Position numbers and translations under genes: made by a program
Notes under the pieces: model-generated
The model's database searches: none
What the model saw: the letters and a program-made list of their open reading frames with translations, nothing else
What the model was told of the DNA's origin: nothing
From: an uncultured Bacteroidota bacterium
Lineage (GTDB): Bacteria; Bacteroidota; Bacteroidia; Flavobacteriales; Flavobacteriaceae
NCBI GenBank assembly: GCA_902613595.1
Contig: CACMHY010000005.1
Location: 1-64,000, forward strand
Reading direction: 5' to 3'
DNA: 64,000 nt
Part shown: positions 1 through 8,227 of the stretch, piece after piece
Numbering within the stretch: position 1 is the first letter of the stretch
Layout: every line of letters starts with the position of its first letter

Positions 1-7
1 TTATAAA

Positions 8-784
8 ATGAATAAAGCAATATTATCAACCTTAAACTATAGAATTCTAATTGTAATCGTAGAAACAATCTTAGTTTTCATACTATATAAGCAATACGAA
101 ATATACATCGAAGTGGACTTTTTCATTTTCAGTATAGCTATCGTATTCCCCTTAGTATTTTCAATTACTAGTGCTTATCAAAGGCGCCAAGAAGCCATAA
201 TGATATTCTCAGAATTTCGTAACAAAATAATTGATACTTCAAACATTTTATATGCTGTTAATGGCATTCATAAAAAAGATTACGATAAAATTTTTAGTGG
301 CCTAATTGACATCCAAAAGGATTTTATAGATCATTTAAAAAATGATAAAGACATTGATAATTTCCAGAGAATTAGACAGAAAAGAAAAAATATTTTTAAG
401 GAAATAATATCCTACAAAGATCTTTACAATGAAAGGGAGAAGGATAGTTTAATTGCGACTAAAAATGAAATTTTTCTTTGTATGGAAAAATTAAATGGGC
501 TTAAACTCCACAGCACACCTGTTTCACTAAGAAGGTACTGCCTTATCTTTATTTACCTTTCACCATTTTTGTTCAACACAAAATTAATTACAGAAGGCCA
601 ATTTGAAATGTCACTTGGCATTGACCTTCCAGTTTCAATCCTTTTTTCAATCACAATAAGTTTTATTCTTATGGCTCTGTATAATATACAGGATTATATA
701 GAAAATCCATTTGATCAAAAAGGACTTGACGATCTTCAAATAGATCAAATGCAAATTTTTAAAAAGGAAAGCCTTTACGAGTAG
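8..784 (+). CDS. Bestrophin-like integral membrane protein (copy 1)
   Basis: Function is not established. The 258-residue protein has two hydrophobic segments near the N-terminus (about 12-30 and 36-52) and two near the C-terminus (about 178-195 and 207-225), with a charged helical middle. After the second segment it reads PLVFSITSAYQRRQEA, resembling the LVFRTNSxYxRWWEA region of bacterial bestrophin anion channels. Near the end it reads YIENPFDQKGLDDL, resembling the bestrophin ENPFGxDxxDL motif. These matches are by eye and remote. A paralog of 245 residues lies 3.5 kb downstream on the other strand with the same motifs. The start aligns with that of the paralog, so the gene appears complete although it begins 8 bases into the window. 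Its stop region overlaps the convergent symporter gene by 10 nt. DUF4239-type proteins are an alternative assignment. Confidence 0.6.
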   Translation: MNKAILSTLNYRILIVIVETILVFILYKQYEIYIEVDFFIFSIAIVFPLVFSITSAYQRRQEAIMIFSEFRNKIIDTSNILYAVNGIHKKDYDKIFSGLIDIQKDFIDHLKNDKDIDNFQRIRQKRKNIFKEIISYKDLYNEREKDSLIATKNEIFLCMEKLNGLKLHSTPVSLRRYCLIFIYLSPFLFNTKLITEGQFEMSLGIDLPVSILFSITISFILMALYNIQDYIENPFDQKGLDDLQIDQMQIFKKESLYE

Positions 785-2355
785 GTTCCAAGACCTATAT
801 AGATAAGTATAGTTACAAGACAAAGAATCGCCGATAAGTGCTTGGTATATTTCCAAGTGCTCAAATCCAAGATATAAGTATCTTTTTCCTCTACGACTTT
901 ATTACTTGGATAGAAGTAAGAGACGGTAAACATTACTATCATATTAAGGATAAATTCAATACCCCAAATATGAACAAAATGCAAATCAACAGGGACAATA
1001 AAGGTGCAGATTAAATAAAAAGAAAGACCAACGATCAAAGATAATTTAGCAGCTATAGCTGAAATATTTTTTGTAAAAAAACCGGCAATCATTATTGAAG
1101 CTATAGGGATAAAGAAAATTCCGTTTAATTGTTGTAAAAGCTGATATAAACCATCAGGAGCATTAGCTACTAGTGGTGCAACAAGAATTGCAAATAATGC
1201 CAGAATAGTTGAAGTAATTTTACCTACTCGAACTAGTTTTGAGTCAGAACTTTTACGATTTATATAACCCTTGTAAAGGTCAATACTAAAAATAGTTGCA
1301 GCACTGTTAAGCACACTATTAAATGTACTTAAAACTGCTCCCATTATAATTGCCGCAAAGATACCTATAAGACTTACTGGGAAGATTTTTTTTACCAGTT
1401 CAGGATAGATCATATCTTGCTCATCATATAAAGAATTTCCATAATAATAATATCCAATTACCCCTGGAAGGATAATAATCAATGGAACTAAAATTTTTAA
1501 AACCCCTGTAAAAAGTAGTCCTTTTTGGGCTTCAATTAAGTTTTTAGCACCTAATGCTCTTTGTATTATCGTTTGGTTCATACTCCAGAAATAAAGCTGG
1601 TTTATAATAAGTCCAGTAAAAAGGACTTCAAATGGTAAAACGGAATCTGCACTTCCTACCACGTTAAACTTTTCAGGGGCAAATTCATATACTGACTTTA
1701 GGCCATTAAATAAATTTCCATTTCCAATATTATATAAGGCTATACAAGGAATAGCAAGCCCTCCTATCAAAAGACCATATCCATTTAATGTATCCGATAC
1801 AGCGACAGCCTTAAGTCCTCCCATAATAGCATAGAGAGAACCAATTAGTCCAATAACTATAACTGTAAGGGTAATACCCTGTTGCTTTGAAATTTGAAAG
1901 GTCTTAGAAATATCAAAAATACTTTCTAGGTTTATTGCACCAGTATAAAGTACAATGGGAAGAATAGTCACTACGAATGAGATCATCAAAAAAAAGGCTA
2001 CAAGGGCACGCGTTTGTTTATCAAATCTTTTTTCAAGATATTCTGGAATTGTGGTAAGTCCCATTTTTAAATATTTTGGAACAAAATAAACAGCAGCAGC
2101 TACAAGGGCAAGTGCTGAAGTTACCTCCCAGGCAATGATTATAAAACCGTTTTTGTAAGAGGAGCCATTCATCCCAATTAGATGTTCGGTAGAAATATTT
2201 GTAAGCAGCATTGATCCTGCAATTACAACTCCAGTTAAGCTTCTACCTCCTAAAAAATATCCGTCTTGAGAATTTAAATTTTCCTTTCTAAGGCGGTACC
2301 ATGAATAAACTGCTACGAAAAGTGTGTAGGCTAAAAATGATAATCCTGTAGTCAA
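775..2355 (-). CDS. Sodium:solute symporter, SSS (SLC5) family
   Basis: This is a secondary transporter that would use the sodium gradient to import an organic solute; the substrate cannot be named from sequence. The 526 residues form about 13-14 hydrophobic helices. The N-terminal region carries GYFLGGRSLTG and SMLLTNISTEHLIGMNG, typical of the YidK/SGLT branch of the SSS family. A later helix has the AIIMGAVLSTFNSVLNSAAT stretch, matching the conserved ALxSTxxSxLNSxxT sodium-site helix. The start is a TTG codon; no in-frame ATG lies between it and the upstream stop, and it places the first helix correctly. It is downstream of the DUF885 gene on the same strand with a gap of about 120 nt, and it converges on the first bestrophin-like gene. 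A marine-type bacterium with Na+-NQR would supply the driving gradient. Confidence 0.9.
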   Translation of the reverse strand: MTTGLSFLAYTLFVAVYSWYRLRKENLNSQDGYFLGGRSLTGVVIAGSMLLTNISTEHLIGMNGSSYKNGFIIIAWEVTSALALVAAAVYFVPKYLKMGLTTIPEYLEKRFDKQTRALVAFFLMISFVVTILPIVLYTGAINLESIFDISKTFQISKQQGITLTVIVIGLIGSLYAIMGGLKAVAVSDTLNGYGLLIGGLAIPCIALYNIGNGNLFNGLKSVYEFAPEKFNVVGSADSVLPFEVLFTGLIINQLYFWSMNQTIIQRALGAKNLIEAQKGLLFTGVLKILVPLIIILPGVIGYYYYGNSLYDEQDMIYPELVKKIFPVSLIGIFAAIIMGAVLSTFNSVLNSAATIFSIDLYKGYINRKSSDSKLVRVGKITSTILALFAILVAPLVANAPDGLYQLLQQLNGIFFIPIASIMIAGFFTKNISAIAAKLSLIVGLSFYLICTFIVPVDLHFVHIWGIEFILNMIVMFTVSYFYPSNKVVEEKDTYILDLSTWKYTKHLSAILCLVTILIYIGLGTYS

Positions 2356-2473
2356 AATATAATGAGTTAAAATATTTTAATAGCTATTAGTTAAGACATT
2401 AGTCATTTGAATCGGTCAAAAAATAAAAATAACTAGCGTCCCCAAGTTAGCCAGCCTATTTGTTATTAAAAAA

Positions 2474-4180
2474 TTATTTACTTGAAATTATATACTTATT
2501 AACCCTTTCCTCCAATATAGGTAGGGTTACAGTTCCTATTTCTAAAATTACTTCATGGAATTGGCGAATATCAAAAAGATCACCTAACTCTCTCTCAGCC
2601 TTACTTCTTAATTCTCTAATTTTCATTTCACCTGTTTTATAGGCTAAGGCTTGACCAGGCCAAGATATATATCTATCAATTTCAGTATTTATTTCATGAA
2701 TGGATAGCGATGTGTTTTCTTCCATAAATGATACGGCCTCATCTCTTGTCCATCCAAAAGCATGAATTCCTGTATCGACGACTAATCTGCAAGCACGCCA
2801 CATTTCGTAGGTAAACTTTCCAAATTTTTCATATGCAGTAGTGTATATTCCCATTTCTTCTGCTAAAAATTCTGTGTACAGACCCCAGCCCTCACCATAC
2901 GCTGATAGATAAAGATTTCGTCTGAATTTGGGAATAGTTTCAGGTAGTTCATTATTTAGACTTCCCTGAAGGTGATGTCCTGGAACTGCCTCATGAGCTG
3001 TGAGCGAAGGGATTAAATATAAAGGTCTACTTGGAAGGTTGTAAGTATTTACCCAATAGTAACCTGGATCTGTACTTTCAGCAGAAGTCCCTATGTATCT
3101 TCCAGCTGTATACTTTGGAGCAATTGCATCCGGTACTGGAGCTACTCCATAGGGTTTTCTAGGTAAAGTTTTAAAAAAACGAGGTAATTGTTCATCTAAT
3201 TTTTTTGCAATATTCCTAGCATGTTTCAAAAGTTCATCAGCTGTTTTAGGATAAAACTGGGGATCAGTTCTTAGGAATTTGATAAATGATTTTAAACTTC
3301 CTTTATAACCTAACCCTTTAACTATCAATTTCATTTCTTTTTTTATTCTGGAAACTTCTTGTAATCCTTTTTCATGAATACTTTCCGCAGATTCATTTGT
3401 TTGAGTAGTATAAAAATCGATACGACTTTGATAATAATCACTTCCATTTGGAGTCTGAGAGACACCTATTGATTTTCTTGTATTTGGATAATAGGTAGTT
3501 TCAAAAAACTCTTTTACGGATTTAAAAGCAGGAATGACTTCATTACTTACAACATCTCTTGCAGCCAGTTGAAGGGAATCTTTATCTTTTTTTGACAACT
3601 GCGACGGAAGTTTTAAAAAAGGGGAGTAGTAAAAGTTTTCTTCTGCACTATCTGTAATGTGTAGGTTATAAGAGGATTCATATCCTTTAAAAATAACTAA
3701 AGGCTGACCCATTCCTGCATTTAAACCTTTTTTAATTAAAACTTTTTGCTGATTGATGTAATCAGGAATTGCTTTTAAAAGTTTTAGATATTTAATGGCA
3801 CTTTTCTTATCTGTTAGAGGCCTAACGCGAAAAGTCAAACTGAGATGAAAACCTCCATCAGATAGAATCGGATTCCAATGTGTTTTGAATTTATATTTAA
3901 CTATTGTTTCATTCAAGACAAAATTTAAAAGGTTATACGAAATTTGAGAATCCTCAGATAATTTTTCAATATTAACTGATTCTAGTTGTGTTTTGAGTGA
4001 ATCGCAAAAGTGCGCATAATCCTCAAAACGTGACTCGGTATATTGCCCAAGAGGTGAATCATCTCCTTTAGCATTATAGTTCTCATAAGAATCAATTATT
4101 GTATTTAATTGTCTCTCGCTTTTCGGTTTAGAACAGCTAAAAAGGAAAAAAAATGAAATCAGAATAATTTTTACTTTCAT
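2474..4180 (-). CDS. DUF885 family lipoprotein, putative metallopeptidase
   Basis: This is a predicted lipoprotein of 568 residues: the N-terminus MKVKIILISFFFLFSC ends in a lipobox-like FSC, with the modified Cys near residue 16. It belongs to the DUF885 family, which resembles M32-type carboxypeptidases. The zinc-binding signature is visible as HEAVPGHH at about residues 396-403, followed by YGEGWGLYTE about 30 residues later, which supplies the third ligand. The substrate is unknown; family members are regarded as peptidases of the cell envelope. The length is usual for the family and both motif halves are intact. It is followed on the same strand by the sodium symporter, so uptake of a product could be linked to cleavage outside the cytoplasm, but this is inference. 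Confidence 0.88.
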   Translation of the reverse strand: MKVKIILISFFFLFSCSKPKSERQLNTIIDSYENYNAKGDDSPLGQYTESRFEDYAHFCDSLKTQLESVNIEKLSEDSQISYNLLNFVLNETIVKYKFKTHWNPILSDGGFHLSLTFRVRPLTDKKSAIKYLKLLKAIPDYINQQKVLIKKGLNAGMGQPLVIFKGYESSYNLHITDSAEENFYYSPFLKLPSQLSKKDKDSLQLAARDVVSNEVIPAFKSVKEFFETTYYPNTRKSIGVSQTPNGSDYYQSRIDFYTTQTNESAESIHEKGLQEVSRIKKEMKLIVKGLGYKGSLKSFIKFLRTDPQFYPKTADELLKHARNIAKKLDEQLPRFFKTLPRKPYGVAPVPDAIAPKYTAGRYIGTSAESTDPGYYWVNTYNLPSRPLYLIPSLTAHEAVPGHHLQGSLNNELPETIPKFRRNLYLSAYGEGWGLYTEFLAEEMGIYTTAYEKFGKFTYEMWRACRLVVDTGIHAFGWTRDEAVSFMEENTSLSIHEINTEIDRYISWPGQALAYKTGEMKIRELRSKAERELGDLFDIRQFHEVILEIGTVTLPILEERVNKYIISSK

Positions 4181-4259
4181 TAAATTAAGACTAGATTTTT
4201 CGGATTAAAACATTTATAATCTATCAATACCAAGTTTGTAGATTAGGTAGAATATAGAA

Positions 4260-4997
4260 TTATTTACGACCTATTTTAAAAAGCTTGAATTTAATATCGT
4301 CCAGTCCCTCATCATCAAAAGGATACTCCATTTGATCTTGAATATTATATAGTGAAATTAAAATGAACTCACTCAATACGACTATAAAATAAGTAAGCCA
4401 GCTAGGGTTTTCAAAGCCTATTTTATTAATTATGGTGGGAGTATATACTGCCGGAAAAATATAAATAAATATTAAACAGTAAGCCTTAAGACTCACAGGT
4501 GTTCTGTGGGAGTGGATGGCGATAAGATTATCCGCGCTGTCAATCACATCTCTTAAAAAACGAAATATTTTTTCTTTTGTTCCTCTACCAATTAATTCCC
4601 CGTTGACTTTTATAAACTCTGAAATAGCTTTGAGTTTGACATCATAGTCTGAGGTATTTTCACTTTTTGTGTTAAGGTGCGAAAATAATGCTACATTGAT
4701 TTGTTCCAGCAGCTTTTGACTATCTGATTTAAGTTCATCGGTAAGTTTTGAATGTTGGAAAAAGTGCTCAACTGTTTTAAGTCCAGCTCTAAACCTGCTT
4801 AAATGTTCTAATGCCTTTTCTCTTCTTCTAAAAGCTCCTCTTATTGTAAATACTAAAGGAAAAATGATAGCAATACTCATAAGAGTTAAGTCAATATTAT
4901 AAACAACTTTAAAATTGTAGGCTATATATGGTACAAGAAGTGATAAGGCCAAAGTAATCAGTGTCCTAAAATTGATTATTATGAGGTAACGAGACAT
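4260..4997 (-). CDS. Bestrophin-like integral membrane protein (copy 2)
   Basis: This is the paralog of the first gene in the window, 245 residues. It has the same architecture: two N-terminal hydrophobic helices, a charged helical middle of about 110 residues, then two further helices. The shared signature pieces are PLVFTIRGAFRRREKA after helix 2, HRTPVSLKAYCLIFIY before helix 3, and ALYNIQ-like LYNIQDQMEYPFDDEGLDD near the end. The PFD-x(3)-GLDD piece resembles the PFGxDxxDL motif of bestrophins. Function is therefore only suggested: an anion channel-like membrane protein. It is divergently arranged with the CotH-like gene, with about 40 nt between starts, and lies just upstream of the DUF885 gene on the same strand (79 nt gap). 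Confidence 0.6.
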   Translation of the reverse strand: MSRYLIIINFRTLITLALSLLVPYIAYNFKVVYNIDLTLMSIAIIFPLVFTIRGAFRRREKALEHLSRFRAGLKTVEHFFQHSKLTDELKSDSQKLLEQINVALFSHLNTKSENTSDYDVKLKAISEFIKVNGELIGRGTKEKIFRFLRDVIDSADNLIAIHSHRTPVSLKAYCLIFIYIFPAVYTPTIINKIGFENPSWLTYFIVVLSEFILISLYNIQDQMEYPFDDEGLDDIKFKLFKIGRK

Positions 4998-5009
4998 AAA
5001 AACAATTGT

Positions 5010-5017
5010 TATATTTG
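5010..5017 (+). promoter_or_regulatory. Possible -7 element (TAnnTTTG) for the CotH-like gene
   Basis: TATATTTG matches the Bacteroidetes -7 consensus TAnnTTTG and lies 21 nt before the ATG at 5039. No TTTG is found at the expected -33 distance, so only the -7 box supports the call. Confidence 0.35.
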
Positions 5018-5038
5018 AGTAAATTTATTATTAAAATC

Positions 5039-6058
5039 ATGAAGAAACAAGTAATATCCCTGTTCATTATTTTGCTGTCTACGATAATTTCAGCACAAAA
5101 ACCTTTAAAATCTGATCTACTCTATTCTGATCAATCTCCTCTAGAGATCAAATTAAGCTATTCGAACAAAGAAATGAACCAAAAAACTGATGATTCAACA
5201 TATATAAAAGTTCCTATGGAGTTTTTTCATGGTGACAAATGGTCAACTATCGAAGTTAGGTTAAGAGCGAGAGGAAATTTTAGACGTAATACTTGCTATT
5301 TTCCGCCCATAAAAATGAAAATCAAAAAAGACCAAACTGCAGGAACAATTTTTGAAGGCAATAAAACAATGAAACTGGTTTTACCATGTAAGTTAGAATC
5401 AGAAAACAATGATAATATCTTACAAGAGTTTATAGCTTACAAAATTTATGAAATGGTTTCTCCCTATCATTTTAAAACAAAGAGAGTAAACATTGATTTC
5501 AATGAAATTAGGGGTAAAAAAACAAAAAATTTCAAATTGAAGGGATTCTTAATTGAGGACGACAAACGTGTTGCTAAACGTCATGAGGGGAAAGTATTTG
5601 AACGATTTGTTCATCCAATGGGAATGCAGCATTTAACTTCGGTACATAACGCATTTTTTCAATTTCTTCTTGGTAATACGGACTTTTCAGTAGCATACCA
5701 GCATAATGGAAAGTTACTTTACGTAGATAAACAAATTATCCCCCTGCCTTATGATTTTGATATGACGGGTTGGGTAAACCCTAGTTATGCAACTGTAAAC
5801 CAATCTTTGGGAATAAAATCTGTTCAAGAAAGAGTTTATCGTGGTTTCAAAAGAGAACAAAAATATTTTGATCAAGTTAGGTCAGAATTTATCTCAAGAA
5901 AGACTGAACTTTTAGATATGGTTTCAAGCTTTAAATCAGAGTTTTCTAATCCAAAAGAATTCGAAAATATGTTTGAATTCATGAACGACTTTTATGAAAT
6001 ATTAGAAGATGATTCAAAATTTGATAAGAGAATTGTATCACAAGCGAGGACAAAGTAA
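5039..6058 (+). CDS. Secreted CotH-like protein of unknown function
   Basis: I do not recognise this as a named family member. The start at MKKQVISLF is preferred over an in-frame codon 11 residues upstream, because it leaves a clean Sec signal peptide ending near ISAQ. The mature protein of about 320 residues begins with a beta-rich part carrying VRLRARGNFRR, similar in pattern to the RxRGN motif of CotH spore-coat kinases. It then has LVLPCKLESENNDNILQEFI, similar to CotH stretches where the chain is loaded. Later it has a PLPYDFDMTG motif that parallels the catalytic DxD loop (PWDFD) of CotH. Together these suggest a remote CotH/atypical protein-kinase fold acting in the periplasm or on the surface. 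This is inference; structure prediction would decide. It stands between a divergent membrane protein and a convergent phosphatase (3 nt gap). Confidence 0.6.
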   Translation: MKKQVISLFIILLSTIISAQKPLKSDLLYSDQSPLEIKLSYSNKEMNQKTDDSTYIKVPMEFFHGDKWSTIEVRLRARGNFRRNTCYFPPIKMKIKKDQTAGTIFEGNKTMKLVLPCKLESENNDNILQEFIAYKIYEMVSPYHFKTKRVNIDFNEIRGKKTKNFKLKGFLIEDDKRVAKRHEGKVFERFVHPMGMQHLTSVHNAFFQFLLGNTDFSVAYQHNGKLLYVDKQIIPLPYDFDMTGWVNPSYATVNQSLGIKSVQERVYRGFKREQKYFDQVRSEFISRKTELLDMVSSFKSEFSNPKEFENMFEFMNDFYEILEDDSKFDKRIVSQARTK

Positions 6059-6061
6059 TTT

Positions 6062-7108
6062 TTATTGCTGAATTGCCTCAAGCATTTTGTGAAAAATAGC
6101 TGTATTTTCATAGATTCCTGAAAATAGCTCTGAATTTGGCCCATAGCTAAAGACAGGCACCATTGTAGCACTGTGCCCGCCTGTATTAAATTTTCCTTTT
6201 ACCTTTGATTGACTTAAACTTCCACCAGTCAGAGCTAGTCCACCTGTTTCGTGGTCAGCAGTTACAATGACTAGTGTATTACCGTCATTTTTCGCAAAAT
6301 CTAAAACACTTTGGATAGTTTTATCGAATTCTTTGAATTCAGAAAGAACATAATCTATGTCATTTGCATGACCACCCCAATCGATTTGTGAGCCCTCAAC
6401 AAGCATAAAAAACGAACTTTTCTTTGTACTTAATTTCTCTAAACTAATTGAAACTAAATCATCCAGGTCTGGATTTCTACCTTCTATTTTACTAGGAGGT
6501 TCACCATTGTAGGTTAAATACGCTATTTTGTTAGATTGAGAACTTTTAAAATCATTAATTCTGCTGACAAACTCATATTCACTCATTTCATTAATTAAGT
6601 TTCTATTGTCCTCCCTTTTTGTAAAATAATCTTTTCCTCCACCGACAAAAAGATCAACATTATGCTGACTAAGTTGAAAAGCAATTTTTTCATATAATCT
6701 TCTTGATACAACCTTGGCATAAAATGATGCAGGAGTCGCATGCACAATACTGGAAGTTGCTACAAGTCCGGTTTTATAGCCTTTCTCCTGACATATTTCA
6801 AGTATACTGGGTTGACTTTTATTTTTTCCATCAATCCCAATAACACCATTATAAGTTTTAACTCCACAGGCCATTGCCGTTCCACTTGCTGCTGAATCTG
6901 TTACTAGTTTTCCTAATGCATGTGTTTTTGAAAGGCCCACATATTCAAATCCTTCTAAAGCGGTACTATTGTTATTTGCATACATGCCTGAACTAATTTG
7001 CGTTAATCCCATACCGTCTCCAATCATTATTATGATGTTTGGCAATTTTTCTTGACAATATAAGTTGCTAAGAGATGTAAATAGAAGTAAAATGAAAAGA
7101 CTTCGCAT
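6062..7108 (-). CDS. Alkaline phosphatase, PhoA family
   Basis: This is a secreted phosphomonoesterase that would release phosphate from organic phosphate outside the cytoplasm. An N-terminal Sec signal (MRSLFILLLFTSL, cleavage near residue 18-19) precedes the catalytic domain. The first metal motif is IGDGMG (Asp31), and the nucleophile is Ser72 in VTDSAASGTA. Further ligand motifs are EGSQIDWGGHAND, VTADHETGG and the late TGGHSATMVPVF. All core catalytic motifs are present. At 348 residues it is shorter than E. coli PhoA (about 450-470 residues), lacking some peripheral insertions rather than the active site. It converges on the CotH-like gene and is divergent from the Stealth gene. A minus-strand TATCTTTA, one base off TAnnTTTG, lies upstream of the start; no PHO-box-like repeat was apparent. 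Confidence 0.93.
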   Translation of the reverse strand: MRSLFILLLFTSLSNLYCQEKLPNIIIMIGDGMGLTQISSGMYANNNSTALEGFEYVGLSKTHALGKLVTDSAASGTAMACGVKTYNGVIGIDGKNKSQPSILEICQEKGYKTGLVATSSIVHATPASFYAKVVSRRLYEKIAFQLSQHNVDLFVGGGKDYFTKREDNRNLINEMSEYEFVSRINDFKSSQSNKIAYLTYNGEPPSKIEGRNPDLDDLVSISLEKLSTKKSSFFMLVEGSQIDWGGHANDIDYVLSEFKEFDKTIQSVLDFAKNDGNTLVIVTADHETGGLALTGGSLSQSKVKGKFNTGGHSATMVPVFSYGPNSELFSGIYENTAIFHKMLEAIQQ

Positions 7109-7216
7109 TTATTCAAATTTGTTTTTAAAGATACAATTCCTTGTTTAACTCATTTAATTCCTGTCATTTTTTTTGCTTTTATAAGCGATTATTCTAATTC
7201 TTATATTTGGTTATAA

Positions 7217-8227
7217 ATGGAAAATAAAAAGTCTCCTGAAATTGATGCAGTTATTGCCTGGGTAGATGGATCTGACCCAAATTTAATCAAAAGGCAACAA
7301 AAATATTTGAAATTTGAACCTGATAAAAACTTAGCCGGAGCTAAAAAAACACGTTTTAATTCATTATATGAAATAAAGTATTGTTTAATATCTATATTAA
7401 AGTTCGCACCATATCTAAGAAAAATATTTATAGTCACTGATCGGCAAGACCCTAATATTTATCCAATAGTTAAAAAATATTTTCCAAAACGGATTAATGA
7501 CATTTATCTCGTAGATCATGTCGAAATTTTTGAAGGTTTCGAATCCTATTTACCGACATTTAATAGTATTTGTATCTCAAATATGTTATGGAAAATTAAA
7601 GGCCTGTCAGATCAGTTTATTTATTTTAATGATGATGTTTTTATAGTTCGTCCAACAAACCCATCTACATTTTTTAAAAATAATAAACCTGTTTTAAGAG
7701 GAAAATGGAGGCTACCTCCTTATGAGAGAATTTTATGGGATAAATCAAAATATTTTTTTGAAAAACTTTTTATGGGTGTAGAAAAAGAAAAAACCCCTTC
7801 ATTTCAAATTAATCAATGGAATGCCGCTAAATTGCTGGGTTTTAATTTTAGATTTCTTATGTCAGGGCATATTCCCTTAGCATTGAATAAAAAAAAATTA
7901 GAAGAATTTTTTACTGATAATCCGGAAATTCTAAAACAAAATATTGTTTATCGTTTTAGGAGTTATAATCAGTTTAATACAGTTTCACTTGCAAATCATA
8001 TTGAGTATAATAAAGGAAATTTAAATGTGGTCACTTCTAATGGTTTATATTTAAAACCTTACAAACGGAATGATAACTATATTTTGAAAAAGTTTTTGAA
8101 TTACCAAAAGGATAAAGAAATATTATTTCTTTGTATTCAAAGTTTGGATTTGGCATCAAAGTCAATTCAACATCTTGTCCAAAAAAAAATGAATGAAATC
8201 CTGGAAGTCAATCTTCAAATTTTATGA
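7217..8227 (+). CDS. Stealth family capsular polysaccharide phosphotransferase
   Basis: Stealth proteins transfer hexose-1-phosphate to build phosphodiester-linked surface glycans. The 336-residue protein starts with the CR1 motif IDAVIAWVDGSDPN (residues 9-22). CR2 follows with TRFNSLYEIKYCLISILKF, an IVTDRQDP turn and FIYFNDDVFI. A CR3-like HIPLALNKKKLEEF and a short CR4-like region (YRFRSYNQFNTVSLAN) complete the set, so all conserved regions are represented. No membrane segment is seen, suggesting a cytoplasmic enzyme. The next gene starts within its stop codon (ATGA overlap), so the two are translationally coupled. A TATATTTG box lies only 8 nt before the ATG, too close for a normal leader. 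The acceptor glycan is unknown because no capsule or export genes are in the window. Confidence 0.88.
   Translation: MENKKSPEIDAVIAWVDGSDPNLIKRQQKYLKFEPDKNLAGAKKTRFNSLYEIKYCLISILKFAPYLRKIFIVTDRQDPNIYPIVKKYFPKRINDIYLVDHVEIFEGFESYLPTFNSICISNMLWKIKGLSDQFIYFNDDVFIVRPTNPSTFFKNNKPVLRGKWRLPPYERILWDKSKYFFEKLFMGVEKEKTPSFQINQWNAAKLLGFNFRFLMSGHIPLALNKKKLEEFFTDNPEILKQNIVYRFRSYNQFNTVSLANHIEYNKGNLNVVTSNGLYLKPYKRNDNYILKKFLNYQKDKEILFLCIQSLDLASKSIQHLVQKKMNEILEVNLQIL

Noticed and set aside
6062-7108. Possible truncation of the alkaline phosphatase because it is about 100 residues shorter than E. coli PhoA
   Set aside because: Signal peptide, nucleophile and all metal-site motifs through the late GGHS region are intact, so it is a short but complete form.
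7202-7209. TATATTTG box before the Stealth gene as a promoter
   Set aside because: It ends 7 nt before the ATG and lacks a -33 element at usual spacing, so it was not listed as a feature.
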